A DNA stretch of 64,000 nucleotides from Epinephelus fuscoguttatus (GCF_011397635.1 NC_064774.1:1962449-2026448), one strand, 5' to 3'. Counted from the stretch's first letter, positions 46,047-58,213 are shown. The notes: a model not told the origin generated them from the letters alone. Program-made: numbers and translations.

Positions 46047-48885
46047 GTCAGTTCACTTGCTTATGTAGGTGTTTGTTTGTTTGTTTTTGGATATATATAA
46101 TATAAATCCTTGACTGAGGTTATAAAGCTTTCAGTGTTTTCAGAAATGTTGTGTCTTTCCAAATGGCTGAACAGTTGGTTATGAAAGGCAGAGAAATGAT
46201 GATTTAGAACATTTAGACACCATCAAGTTTGAGATTTATCCAAACAGAATTTAAGATTCCTGAGGTTCTGAGGTTTCTTTGTTTTCATGTTAAGGTCACA
46301 TAATCATTTGAAGTCACAGACCTTTAGACTGCAACAATAAGCAAATAAATAGTCTGCACTGGAAACATCTTGGACTTTAAGGACAGGTTGATATTCTTTC
46401 ACACTCACACGCCCATTAGACTGCACCATTAATGATCTGGATTCATACGCCTATGTGATCTCATTTCTAAATGACAAGCATTGACTGGCTCCTGTTTCCC
46501 TATGCATCCATGTGTTGACTGATGTGCTGTGGAACAATCCCAGTTGCTATCAAGTGTTTCCTCTATCAGTGGGATCCCCCACCCCCCTGAAAGAAAGCAA
46601 ATATTTTATTGATGTTATTGACCTTGTTTATGTGCACTGCTTTGATTTGAGCTCAGTTTGAGAGTCTTTACTGTGTTTTCCTGTCGCTGGGCTGCGTTTC
46701 TCTCCCTCCTCCTCGACCCACACAGGTGACGTTACTTGAGTTAACAGCCTCTGGTTACATCACTGTAAGTGGAATAAAATCTTCCAAACGTGTCATTTCT
46801 TATTGTAATCCACCTAAAAGCAAAGACAGACACATGTGGACTCCAAACTAGTGGAGCTGAAGCTGACAGGCTCCGCCCCCTCCAACAAGCGTGTGTTGAG
46901 GCTCAACTGGTGTGTGTGCAGCAGCCCAGAGTTTTCTAAGTGTCTGTGTGTTCACAAGTTTTGTATCTTTGAACTGAATCTCTGTGGTTTGAAGTTTAGT
47001 TTCTCTCCTGCGTTGCTGTTTGTACTTTCAGATATCTGCCTTATTTTACCGTTTCATGTTCGTTGTCAGACGGATAAGATTCCTATGAAGTCACTGCAGA
47101 TGAAAAGCCAATATTTTCTGCTTTGGCTGCTTCACAATAAAAGCTAAACAAAGCTAAAATAACAAAACAACATGGGACTTTTATTGTGAAGAATTTATAG
47201 GAAATGACACATCCACTGTTTTACAGCCACATAACTCAAGACATATTTGTCCAGAGGTATCATGTTTTTGGGTTGTCAGTCTGTCCACGACATCTCAAGA
47301 ACACCTTGAGAGGATTTCTTTGAATTTAGCGCAAACGTCCAGTTGGACTTAAGAATGAACTGATTAGATTTTGGTGGTCAAAGGTCAAGATCACTGTGAC
47401 CTCACAAAATCTGTGTTTGGCCATAACTCAAGAATTCATTCACTAATTATGATAAATCATCACAGAGATGTCTAAAAGGATAAAATAATGAAGTGATGAG
47501 ATTTTATATCCAAAAGGTCAAAGGTCAACTTCACTGTGACATCATCATGTTCTGCATAAAACACTTCTCTGGTCATTATTAAACGTCATATCTCAGGAAC
47601 AGAAGGGGAGACATTTGGTCAGAGACTGAGTTGGTGACACTGATCTTGGGTGTCCACCTTGAAATGATGTTGATTGTATAGATCTTCTGTGCTGTCGGGG
47701 GACAATGGATGTGAAGCGTCCATGTTTTTACAGACATGGATGTAATGAGAAACTTGACTGGTGCACAGAGGCATACATTTTATTATAACAGACTCTGAAG
47801 ATTACGTCCAGCACTTTAGTAAATGTTATATATAAGTCAAGCACTTTGATATGTCCTATGTTAATGTCATCTGTTTAAAGCCCTGTGTAGACAGCAAGCA
47901 TCTCAGACGTTTTGTTATCTTAGCCGCCATCTTGACTGTAAGGAAGTCAGGAGGGACAACTCCAGCGGTCACAGCTGAGCAGCATGTGTTGTTGTCTAGA
48001 GTCACAGCTGTAATGCAGTCGCCTGGCAGAGGTCTGCACTCTACTGAGTGCACTTTGTAGTTGATGTCTGTAATCATTCCTTCTGTCCATACTGTCTGTG
48101 AAGCAGTCCCTTTATAACCTGACTCCAGTGTTACCAGATGGAGGACAAAATCCACAGTCTTGTTCTGTGTCAAAGTTCAGTTTAAACTAATATGAGGCTT
48201 CAGACGTCTGAGTTACAGTCAGTATTTAGTGTTTGACAGTGTTTTTCTTGTTGAGCTGCAGAGGAGGAACAGACCTCAAAGAGGGAGTTTGGTGCTAAAC
48301 AGTCTGTAACTGTGGTCCACACCCTCTCGATTTGGATAACTCAGACTGCTGAAGCTTTATATTAGTTTCATCTGAACATGTGAAGACATTTCTTACAGTG
48401 TAGCTGAGTTAAGAAGAGACCACTTCACACTCAGTATGGACAGGAGGAATATTTACTGCCACCAATAACTCTTTTAATGTGCATGTGGCTGTTGAACAAA
48501 CTTGAACAAATGTGTCCCTCTCCTTTTTATTCCATATACAAATACAGTATGAAGGTCATGTAAGAAATGAATGAATGAACAGTTTTTAGTCCAACGTGTC
48601 TGATTTGATATTGATCCTCTAAATACAGACTTGACTGAGATCAGCAGCATGTTAATTTGTGCTGATATGAATTGGTGAATGAATGTTGTGGTGACATTTG
48701 GATGATGTCTGTAGAAGGCTGACATCATGATGATCCACAATAACGCAATGACAAAGTCACTCTACTCAGTTTAGGGCAAAGCTCATTGATCAGGACATAG
48801 TAATGTTGAGCAACATATTTAACACCTGAACACATCTGATTGTTTTATTAATGATTTTTATCTACATCATTTATTCTTCATTCAG
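46047..48885 (+). other. Intron LRR1-LRR2 with extra DNA and dispersed-repeat copy E
   Basis: Bases 46047-46574 and 47600-48113 match the left arm inverted; about 1 kb between them (46575-47600) is absent there. Bases 47243-47770 are another dispersed repeat, with a DR1 at 47515-47527. The 103-codon frame at 46836-47147 and the frames at 47851-48173 have no recognisable domain. Bases 48114-48885 have no left-arm counterpart because of the deletion there. Confidence 0.65.
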
Positions 48886-49059
48886 ACTGAGTCGCTGCAG
48901 TTTGTCAAAGATCAGCTGTGTTTATCTGGCCTCAGCTCTGAAGTCAAACCCCTCCCATCTGAGAGAGCTGGACCTGAGTGACAACAAGCTGCAGGATTCA
49001 GGAGTGAAGCTGCTGTGTGGTTTTCTGGAGAGTCCACACTGTAAACTGGAGACTCTGAG
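48886..49059 (+). CDS. LRR exon 2 of right-arm NLR
   Basis: A 174-bp phase 2-2 exon, acceptor TTCATTCAG|ACTGAG, donor CTGAG|GTCAG. It encodes [38 protein letters not shown] and [11 protein letters not shown]. Intact. The left-arm gene lacks this exon: it falls inside a 999-bp segment missing there. Confidence 0.9.
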
Positions 49060-49312
49060 GTCAGACACCATTTTTTACTCCTGTGCTGAGATTATTATGA
49101 TGTGAAAGTTGTGTTGACACTAAACTGCAGACATCAGGCTGATATTATACTGATCCACAATGAAGTCTATTTGTCTTGTTCAGTGGTTTAATCCATTGAC
49201 TGTGGCAGAGCAATGTGGAGCTAAAACCTTAAAGATAAACTCTGCAGGATCTTCCTTAAAAACAGTGTATAGACTCATACAGAAATAATCCCTCTCAATC
49301 ATCACTTATGAG
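49060..49312 (+). repeat. NLR LRR-intron duplicate (inverted copy of 2700-2909)
   Basis: Matches the downstream flank of other LRR exons up to CATCACTTATGAG at 49312, then breaks off where an insertion begins. Confidence 0.8.
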
Positions 49313-50933
49313 CAGGGGCGGACTGGGGCAAAAAAGCAGCCTGGGAATTTGGTACCTGACCGGTCCACTCTCCAGGGATCGGGGCGGGGATGCTGGTGGT
49401 GGATGCATGATCATCTTCAGTCTAGATAAGAGATTGTTTATGTTAGTAAAGCACTTAAACAACACTATCAGTGAAATGTTAAAATGGTAGAATTTAATAG
49501 TAGTACACTATTATGGTGTTAAGCACTTTTTAATGAATGTTTAATTCATTACTCTAGATGAATTAAAAAATGCTATGTATGAATATGGCTTTACCTGGAC
49601 TAGTACGACCAGGCTGCTCTCCTCTCCCTCCCTGCCACAGTCCTTCTGTGGGGATGGTGACTCAACCTGGCAGGAGATGTGAAGAGAGACATTAGGTTGA
49701 AGTTTTGGGCAATTCCCAAAAGAAGAGGTGAAAAAAAGCTGCATTACAATGAACAGTAATATAAGTAATGGAAAAATAGTGTTTTGATTGATAAGTAAAC
49801 ACAGGTGAAAAAGTGCACTGTGTAATGTAATGTACTATATGTGTATCATTCCCAAGTACACAATGGTCCCTCCCTAAACCAGGTTTAGTAAAGGTTAGTA
49901 AAAGGCTGTGATGGTCTCTTCTGAATGCTTCTAAAAGAAAGAGGCTTTAATTCATCCAAAACATTCCAAGTGTTGTGAAAGGAGAAGATGTTGAAAAGTA
50001 TACGCTAACAGAACACATAATCTGAGTGAGCATTAAGTTTATTTCATGTAGGCTTGAGTGAACATATTATTCTGTAGCCCTACTAACTGTTAACATATAG
50101 TAAATGTACTTGAAATGTCAAAATTCACTTGCATGTATTGAGGAACATTTTGCTACATCATGTTGTTTGATATTTAATATTTGAAATATGCAGGAACATT
50201 ACTGTCAGAATATTTCAATTTCATTTATGTTCTATAGAAAAATGTTGAACACATTAACCTATAGATGGTGCCTCAGATAAGCACAATCAAATGCTCTTAA
50301 ATAGTGAAAAAGTACAGCTTAAGTTTTATAATCTGACTGTGAATAATACACTAAGAACAATACATTACATTTTCCCCTTGGCAGTGCATGTACTAGACTG
50401 TCTCAATTTCTATATATTGTCCAACAATGCCCACACAAAAAGGAAAAAATGACATTTTAATGTTGATGAATTAGCAAAGTAATTAAGACAGCAGAGTTGC
50501 ATTTACCTCAGCAGCTTTAAGGGGAATACACAAGAGATAATGATAGATCAGATGTTACTAACGTTACTTTATGAACTACTTAACCATGTTGACTAATGCC
50601 ACTGAGCCCTGTCTGGCTCTAGTCTTTACACAGTAATGACGTTCTGACAGCAAAAAGCAAACTATACGCGCTGTGCTGAAAGTTAGCAAGCTAGCAAAAA
50701 AATGATGACATTACAGCCGCCTTACCTGAGTTGCATCTCCCACCTGGTCACACGCCAGAGCTGCCGCCACAGGTGCTGCTGCTGATGCTGCAGAGGATGG
50801 TCCAGCAGCAGAAAACAGGGTTGTCAGTTTCTGACATTTTGCAGCATTTGCAGCAATGCCTGTCTCTTTTTTCCCTAATCTTCTCAGCACCTCCCTTGTG
50901 CTTCTTCTCCATGTTTTTCTTCTCCATGACTTC

Positions 50934-50981
<48 letters not shown>
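50934..50981. repeat. (GATT)n microsatellite
   Basis: About 12 uninterrupted units of GATT. Confidence 0.95.
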
Positions 50982-51367
50982 ACAGAAGGAGGACGGGACA
51001 GCCCGTGGCCCTCAGCCCTCGGCTGTGATTGGCCAACAGCTCAACAACAAGGTGAAAGGGGTGTGACACACCCACATGGGCCAAAGATGATGAGCCAAAC
51101 ACTACTAGAGAAACTGTGAACATTGGTTATCATATTAAAGGCCAGCCCAACTGCGCCTAAAGTTTTTTTTTTCCTCCGGCTGTACCGGCCCACACTGACC
51201 CAGCGGCCCACTGGGAAATCTTTATCATCACGCTAATGTATATTCAAGTGTTCATTTCCCCCGATAAGTTGGTTTTAATTCGTTATTTGATTCTATAAAC
51301 ACAGTCTGACCATCTCGAGCTTTTATTTTGGTACTTCCGATGACCGGCAGTGTGAATTTGCATATTA

Positions 51368-51650
51368 GCTAAATATTTAGTTTCACCCAGAACATTTAGA
51401 TTTAACATTTAACATTTAGATTTAGATATATATTTAATATTTAGATTTAACATTTAGATTTAAATTTATATTTAGCATTTAGATTTAACATTTAGATTTG
51501 TATTTATATTTATATTTAGCGTTTAGATTTAACATTTAGATTTAATATTTAGATTTAGATTTAGTATTTAGATTTAGATTTAGCATTTAGATTTAACATT
51601 TAGATTTAGATTTAGATTTAATATTTAGATTTAACTATTGAATATATTTC
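51368..51650. repeat. AT-rich minisatellite, ATTTAGATTTAAC-type units
   Basis: A higher-order array of TTTAGAT, TTTAACA and TATTTA hexamer/heptamer variants over about 280 bp, all A/T except one G or C per unit. Confidence 0.9.
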
Positions 51651-51785
51651 TAAGTTAATAAATATTGCTGTAAATGTGGTAAAAGGTGACGTTAGAAAAT
51701 GCACAACACTTTTTTAAACATTGTTTGAAGCTAAATTTGGCAAAATCTTGATGTTATTTTCAGCGTGAGCCACTTCTCAAACGGC

Positions 51786-52081
51786 ACCCCATAGAGACAG
51801 CCTACCTGTGGACAGTGAGTGTCCTCAGTAGAGGTGGGACAGAGAGCAGGATGAATGACTGATACTGATGTCTGTTCTTCATGCTTATATAACGTAACTC
51901 AGTGTTGTGATGTCAGGAGTAATAGTTATTTTATTGACATGTTAGGTTTGTTTCCAGTGAGATATTATTGAGTTTATATAGTGACTTTGTTGCTGTAAAC
52001 ATGACTGTTGCTGCCATAGACTGTATAAAACTATATCCTGTGTATTTTCATAAACACTTGACCTTAAAGGTAAACGTCAGG

Positions 52082-52127
<46 letters not shown>

Positions 52128-52509
52128 ACATTGTGTGACTAACATTTTATTTGGGTTTCAAATATGACACTAAAAACATTGCTACTTTTGCTACAGTAAT
52201 TTGCAATTGTTTAGAAATGTGTCATCATCAATAGCTAAAACAAAAAAGTTTCCAATAGGTTGCCTGCTGCTGAAAATGTCTGGCCCATCAACATTTTCTG
52301 AGAGCTGTTTTTCACTTTTTGTATTTTCCAGTCTTTAACCTGTATCCTGTTGGGATCAGCACAATAAAACAGTGACAAAGTCACTCTACTCAGTTTAGGG
52401 CAAAGACCATTGATCAGGACATAGTAATGTTGAGCTACACATTTAACACCTGAACACATCTGATTGTTTTATTAATGGTTTTTATCTACATCATTTATTC
52501 TTTATTCAG
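51786..52509 (+). other. Intron before LRR3, duplicate of minus-cluster intron
   Basis: Inverted match to 19330-20310 and 21510-22500 with internal deletions. Contains (GT)n at 52086-52127. No gene. Confidence 0.8.
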
Positions 52510-52680
52510 ACTGAGTGGCTGCAGTTTGTCAGAGATCAGCTGTGTTTCTCTGGCCTCAGCTCTGAAGTCCAACCCCTCCCATCTGAGAGAGCTGGACCTG
52601 AGCTACAACAACCTGCAGGATTCAGATGTGAAGCTGCTGTGTGATCTGAAGAGTCCACACTGTAAACTGGAGACTTTGAG
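52510..52680 (+). CDS. LRR exon 3 of right-arm NLR (171 bp)
   Basis: Acceptor TTTATTCAG|ACTGAG, donor TTGAG|GTCAG. It encodes [18 protein letters not shown] and [20 protein letters not shown] and ends [13 protein letters not shown]. It is one codon shorter than the 174-bp family through an in-frame loss of Glu, compared with DLKESPHC in 19125-19298, its closest relative. Phase 2-2 is preserved. It is followed by the terminal exon 246 bp downstream. Confidence 0.9.
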
Positions 52681-52926
52681 GTCAGTAGAGGGTTGGAGTG
52701 GGTCCATGCTGGTTTCAGCAGTATTATATTAAACACAGTTAGTATCAGAGCAAAGATCCAGTACTTCCTGTAAACCTCAGACCTTCTCAGTGGCTCAAAG
52801 AGGGGAATGGTGACAGTCTTCAGGAGAGGACAGAGAGACAGACAGAGAGAACAGTCAGCCAATCAGATCAGAAAGAAGCTTGTTGAGTTGATGTGAAGAC
52901 GACTGTTGTTGTGTTCATGTCTACAG

Positions 52927-52933
52927 GAAGTGA
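52927..52933 (+). CDS. Terminal coding exon of right-arm NLR (R-K-stop)
   Basis: Acceptor CATGTCTACAG followed by GAAGTGA. The G completes the split Arg codon, AAG gives Lys and TGA stops. The same sequence and acceptor are kept on the minus strand at 18864. With this end the coding exons total 2790 nt as read (2793 with the three NACHT losses counted), a multiple of three. The protein would end at the LRRs with no B30.2 domain. Inferred from phase and conservation, without transcript evidence. Confidence 0.55.
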
Positions 52934-53980
52934 AGCTGGATTACAGCTGACAGCATCACAACATGTATAGAGACAGCTGTCCTCCTTCATCAAACTGTCA
53001 CACCATCAAATCTGACCTTGATAACAGGGGACCTGTTATGCTTTCCTGTTTCTGTGTGTTATATCGCCTATAGTGTTACAATGAAGGATGTTGGTATTAA
53101 ATGTGGCCAAAGTTTCAGATAATGAGGTAAATGTATGTAAAAGTAATCCCTGTGAACAAAAACCTCAGACTTCAGACTGTTGTGAATACCCTGTGTTCAA
53201 CGGCTTTTTCTACTGAAGCTAAGATTTCTTTATAAGGCATACAACTATGAGGCGGTAATTCTAGTTTGAACATTAAAGCATGTAAACAGGTTCTAGTAGA
53301 AACCCAGAATCCAAATATGAAGCTGTTAATGAGCATAATATGTCCTCTTTAAAGTGTTTGTTGTCTTCATCTTTGTCACAGCTCTGAGATCAGTCTGACT
53401 GAAGCCTACAAATCACTGGCTCTTATTTTATAGAACCATCATTACATTTAGTAACCATGTGTTCTTTATACAGAGCAGAAGCTCTGCTGAAGTCCATTAA
53501 TCACAGCTGATGTGTTGCTGTTCAGTCTTTGGATGAACATGTAGAACATTTAACATGATATATCTGTCCATCAGTCATTTGTTCTAACAGACTCAGTAAA
53601 TCCATCATTAAAGTGAATCCCTCTGTTTGTGCAGCCATGATGCGTTCAGGACTCTCAGCAGTTTATTTACACTGTGTACTTGAGTGAAATCTGCAGAGTA
53701 AACAGACTTGATGCCCAAAGTCTCTGCAGGTCTGTGAGCTTCCAGCTCAGTGTGTTCACTCCAACACGTTAACATGAGAGCTGGAAGGAAGCCGACTACG
53801 CTACACAGCCGCTCCACTCTGCTGTGAACAGGAAGTCCCTACTGGTCTTTATACTGGATGTGCTGCATCACTGACTGACAGCTGCTTTATAACTTCTCTT
53901 GTCTTCTTCTCTCATCAGATGGTGGTCATGAGAGGATCAGCTGTGTCCTGATGATCCAGAGACGTTGAAGCAGCAGCATC

Positions 53981-54034
<54 letters not shown>

Positions 54035-54074
54035 GTGTGTGTATGCTGTATAATAGTGAGGTGATTCAAATAAA
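52934..54074 (+). other. 3'UTR of right-arm NLR, with poly(A) signal
   Basis: Matches 23045-24152 (same strand) and 17860-18858 (inverted). Contains (GT)n at 53985-54043 and AATAAA at 54069-54074. The minus-strand frame at 53608-53817 is also conserved in the other copies but shows no domain, and reflects duplicated UTR. Confidence 0.6.
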
Positions 54075-54820
54075 TGCTACAAAAGGACTTTTGTCAACTG
54101 TTGTACTTTGTTGTTATTGTGTGTTTTAAACACAGTGTTGTTGTAGTTACTTTTAGTCACCAGTAGATGGAGATAATTCGATGTTCCTTAAACATTAATT
54201 GACGTTCCAATCCAAAAGGAAGAACTTTATATTTTTTGCTTTCATGACGGTGCACCCACATTTTAGCATTAAATCATCAGAACACTGTTCCATATTTCCA
54301 GTGCTCACAGTATTCACATCTTTTACTGTCAGTGAAAATAGTATATCCACACTATAAAAATACTCCATTACTGGTTCTTTATTCAAAATGTTACTAGAGT
54401 AAAAGTACAAAAGTATCAGCATCAAAATACACTTAAAGTAGCAAAAGTTAAAGTGCTCATTATGCAGAATGCTTCATTTATATTATGGATTATAATTATT
54501 GATGCATTCATGTGTTCATCACTTTAATGTTGCAGCTGGTAAAGATGGAGCTCATTTTAATGACTTTATAAACTGCTGCGTAGTTTAATCTATAATAATA
54601 TCATTTATTAGTTGATGGTATTTTGTATTAATAATCTACAAAGTAACTGAAGTTATCAAATAAATATAGTGGAGTAAAAAGTCCAATATTTCCCTCTGAG
54701 ATGTAGTGGAGTAAAAAGTGGCCTATAAAGTATCAGAAAATGGAAATACTCAAGTAAAGTAGGCGACAAGTAGTGATGACCAAATGAAGCCTCATGAAGC
54801 TTTGTCTGTATCTTCTGACC
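54075..54820 (+). repeat. Duplicated downstream flank, copy of 24153-24895
   Basis: Near-identical to the region after the orphan 3' end; includes the dispersed AGTACAAAAGTATCAGCATC repeat. Confidence 0.8.
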
Positions 54821-54822
54821 TC

Positions 54823-55000
54823 ACTAGATGGCGCTCTCTGATCAACAAAGGGTGACAGGCACACTGGACTGTCTGTCCTTGAGCTGTTTTCTTTGAACCA
54901 AGAGCGCCATCTAGTGGGCTCAGGAAATAAATCATTATATGTCAAAAACTCATAACTTCACTATCTGGGCAAAAGTATGTGGACATCCATATTTTCCAGG
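54823..55000. repeat. ACTAGATGGCGCTC hairpin plus Tc1-MITE end
   Basis: Arms CACTAGATGGCGCTC (54823) and GAGCGCCATCTAGTG (54904-54918) form a hairpin. It is followed by CTATCTGGGCAAAAGTATGT, resembling the end of Tc1-like miniature elements. Inverted copy of 14850-15013. Confidence 0.7.
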
Positions 55001-57604
55001 CCTGGATAAGTCTTGGAATTAGTAAAAATCATTGAAAGTTTTGGAAAAGACATGGAATTTTGTTTTGTGTGATAAAATTGTTGCAGTAATCTTCCACAGA
55101 TAACCTTCCGCCTCATGTAATGCAATGACATTTATTTTACTACTACGAATACATTCCCACCACAGTCACAATCTTGACTCCTCCCACTTTCAAACCCCGT
55201 CTGTAAACACACCTTTTCAAGCTGCCATATTGGCTCTAATTTAATGGAGACACACATATGGTGACCTGCATTGATGATGACTTCATGATGAAGATTTCAT
55301 ACCTCATTTTTATCATAACCATTTCCGTCTGGTCATTTTATTAACTTTTATTGTATCTTACAGAATTGTTTGATTTGATGATCTATGGACAAAGTGCTGC
55401 TTGTTGTTGTTTTTAACTGTGTCTTGTAAGGTGTCCTTGAGCGCTCTGAAAGGCGCCTATAAATAAAATGCATTACACTGATTTCCTGCAGCTGTTGACG
55501 TAACATGGCGCTAACATGCGATGTGTGGAAATGTTTTGTCGTTATCATGTACGTTCCTTCATTTTCTCCCTGCCATCTGTCTCCCTTCATGTGTGCCAGC
55601 TAACTGAAATTATGTTTGAACTGAATTTGAATCTGACATGTTTAAAAAACACCCGGCAAGTGGAGCAAGATTTTCATTATGTTCAATGGGTCTTTTAAAA
55701 GTCATGAAGAGTTTTGAAATGTCCCTGAAAATGTGTGGGAACCCTGGATCTAGCTGGGAGAGAGAGCATGAAGAGCCTTTAAAGTAACCAGTAAAATCTT
55801 CCAGTCTATTCCAGAACATACTGAGAAGGTGGTAATATCAAATAATAGAGGCCCATAGAATAGTACAGCAATATACCAGAACAAAATAAAGTAACAAATA
55901 TAAAAACAGCACAGTATGGGTATAATATAGTGGAGTGTAGTTAATGAAATATGATGTAATATAAAATAATAACCTATAAATGGACAACAATTTAATCTTT
56001 ATTTTAATATCCTCCAGTTCCAGCTCCTGAAGTGTGACGACTTCCTGCCTTTCTTCCTGTTTTATATCTTTGTGAACTGAGAACTTGTTTTGCACTTTTG
56101 TTGGGACAAAGACATCTGACATTTTATGGATTAGAAAAGTGATAAACTGAAAAAATAATCCACAGACTGATGGATGAAATAAAGGTCTAGTGTTCTGGAG
56201 CCAGTGTTTGGTTTGTCCGCTCTGAGCTACTGTAGAAACATAGCGGACTCTGTAGACGAGGACCTGCTCCTTATGTGGATACAAACAGCTCATTGTGAGG
56301 TAACAAAAACACAACAGTTCTTATTTTCAGGTGATTCTACACTGAAGGAAACAGACTTATTATATTAGGCCTATATTCCATTTCTGCCAATATATTCCCA
56401 GAGAGCCCGCTCTCACTCAGAGGTTGTTGAAATCTGATGCTTGGGCACTGACTTGCAGCGTCAGAAACCAATGAAAAAAGGTGTCCTTTAATGTCGGCAT
56501 GATCCATGGCTGGTTGTCGTTATAGTTCAACAGCACCCAGAGGCATCAGAGGGAAATACGGCAGGACAAGGACGATCAAGGGCGGTGAAAGTCCAACTGT
56601 GGCAGTGGGAGCTTTCACCTGAGAGAGCGGTGTTCACATCTCATAAGATTCTAAAGCCAAACCCTGTTGTTTTTTCCTAAACCTAACCACATGTTTTTGT
56701 TGTTGAAGGAAAAAATATCAATTTGCATGTATGCGCATGCTTTTATTTTGAAAGAGACTGTATGTTAATGTTAAATTTCCTGTGAAAACAGAAGTGTATT
56801 TTGAAAGAAGACAATGCATGTAACAGGCAGAACTTGAAACAGTGTCCCAGAGCATCAACAACCAACGCATCCAGCGTACCTTGCACGTCGTATGTGGACG
56901 TGGAAAGTCCATGACCAAACGTCAATATGTGACGAGGTCGGAGTGAGAATGTGTTGTCCCCTAGTTCCTCCACACTGGAGCTTTAAAATTCTTCTAATGG
57001 TTCCATAACCCTTCAAAGTGGGGAAAGGGGAGCACCAAAAATGTGTTTCACTGTGAGCTCGTCACAGACAATATTTTGGAATCATGGGATATGTTTGTAA
57101 CTTTTATCCTGTTTATCAAACTGTGTCACGTGCACACTCAGAAACCACAAAATCCCAGCTTTAAAAATGAGTTTGAACTGTGATGCATTCAAGATCAAGT
57201 TTATTGTCAAAGTCACAAAACATAGCAGCACTGAGTTTGACACTGCTTCATTTGAAGTGTTCACATGCCAACAACGGAGGTAACCACTGCCGTACATGAT
57301 ACAGATCATATCAGAGGTGAACAGGGTCACCACCTTCAATGTGTAAAAATAAGGGACACCTCTGTAGTGGCCCTATGCCCGTGGCAGAGAAACCAAGAGG
57401 GGGGTCTGGGGGTCCTCCTCCAGGAGATCTGGAGTGTCACACACTTCATTTCCTGCATTCTGGCTTTTTTTATGCACCAATTTGTGTTTGTTTATGTGTC
57501 AAGTTCAAAGTCCTCGCTGCTCTTTACATGAATGTAAAGGAGACCTCATCACCACTTGGACTTCTAACTGGTTACATCAGCCACGCAATTTAACTTCCAC
57601 TTAC
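55001..57604. other. No gene; scattered repeat fragments
   Basis: About 2.6 kb with short open frames (e.g. 55838-56314 minus) but no recognisable domain. TTTTCCAGGCCTGG at 54990-55005 and AAGTTTATTGTCAAAGTCAC near 57198 are common fish repeat motifs. The 3' end of this interval (CTTAC at 57600-57604) is the target duplication of the Gypsy element. Confidence 0.5.
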
Positions 57605-58202
57605 TGTTAAGCGAATGCTTGAAGAACTCAACTGGAATCTCAATGCAGAAGAGACAATTCTTTTATTCAGAATGGTACAAAAACTTAGCAGGGGCTGGGG
57701 GAAGGGTCCGTGGAGGAGGAGGTGAAACTGTCCGCAGGGGGAAAAAAAAGGAACAAAAACAGGGACTGAGGCGTGTGGCTGAGCGTGGCTGACTGGAGGA
57801 ATGAGATGGCAGGGCACTAGGGAAAAACAGAAAAAGAAACAGGTTAGCACAGGCAAATCTTCCAAAGTCCGTGATCCAAAATGCTGAAGTCCAACATCCA
57901 AAAGTAGTCAAAAACCGGCAAGACGAAATGTATTCAAAAATGTTTCAAAAAGAGCCTAGAGGGTTACCACATGTGGTCAAACAACGAACTGGCGAAGAAT
58001 GGTGAGAAGAGCCAGGCTTTTGTGCTGCAGTGATGAGGGTAGATGCCAGACAGGTGTGATGATGACAGAGGCCGAGCAGGTGTGCAGTGAACAGGAGACC
58101 GAAGGAAGCCACGCCCAGCCAAGGGCAGGGGAAACCAACTGGGTGGAGAGCTGAAGGGAGCAAGAAGAGACAAAACAAAACAGGGCAAACAGACACCTAA
58201 CA
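57605..58202 (-). repeat. 3' LTR of Ty3/Gypsy element (598 bp)
   Basis: Plus-strand borders TGTTAAGCGAATGC and CAGACACCTAACA. It pairs with 62557-63152. Only about five substitutions plus a 2-nt indel separate the two LTRs by eye, so the insertion is young. A polypurine tract AAAGGGGGGG (minus) sits directly inside it at about 58205-58215. Confidence 0.93.
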
Positions 58203-58213
58203 GTACCCCCCCT

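Larger units (their letters stand above)
49313..51785. mobile_element. Right-arm-specific insertion in LRR2-LRR3 intron, probable decayed DNA element
   Basis: Other copies of this intron continue CACTCTCAGTGTG after 49312, but here CAGGGGCGGACTGGGG starts, a string found at ends of some fish DNA transposons. Homology resumes at about 51785. No transposase is recognised. It includes a (GATT)n tract (50934-50981) and an ATTTAGATTTAAC minisatellite (51368-51650). The other end is uncertain (CGGCCCACTGGGAAATC near 51205). Confidence 0.5.

Noticed and set aside
47851..48173. Overlapping frames on both strands at 47.85-48.17 kb, also conserved at 3.69-3.91 kb
   Set aside because: Conservation is explained by the arm duplication; there is no domain, start context or splice support.
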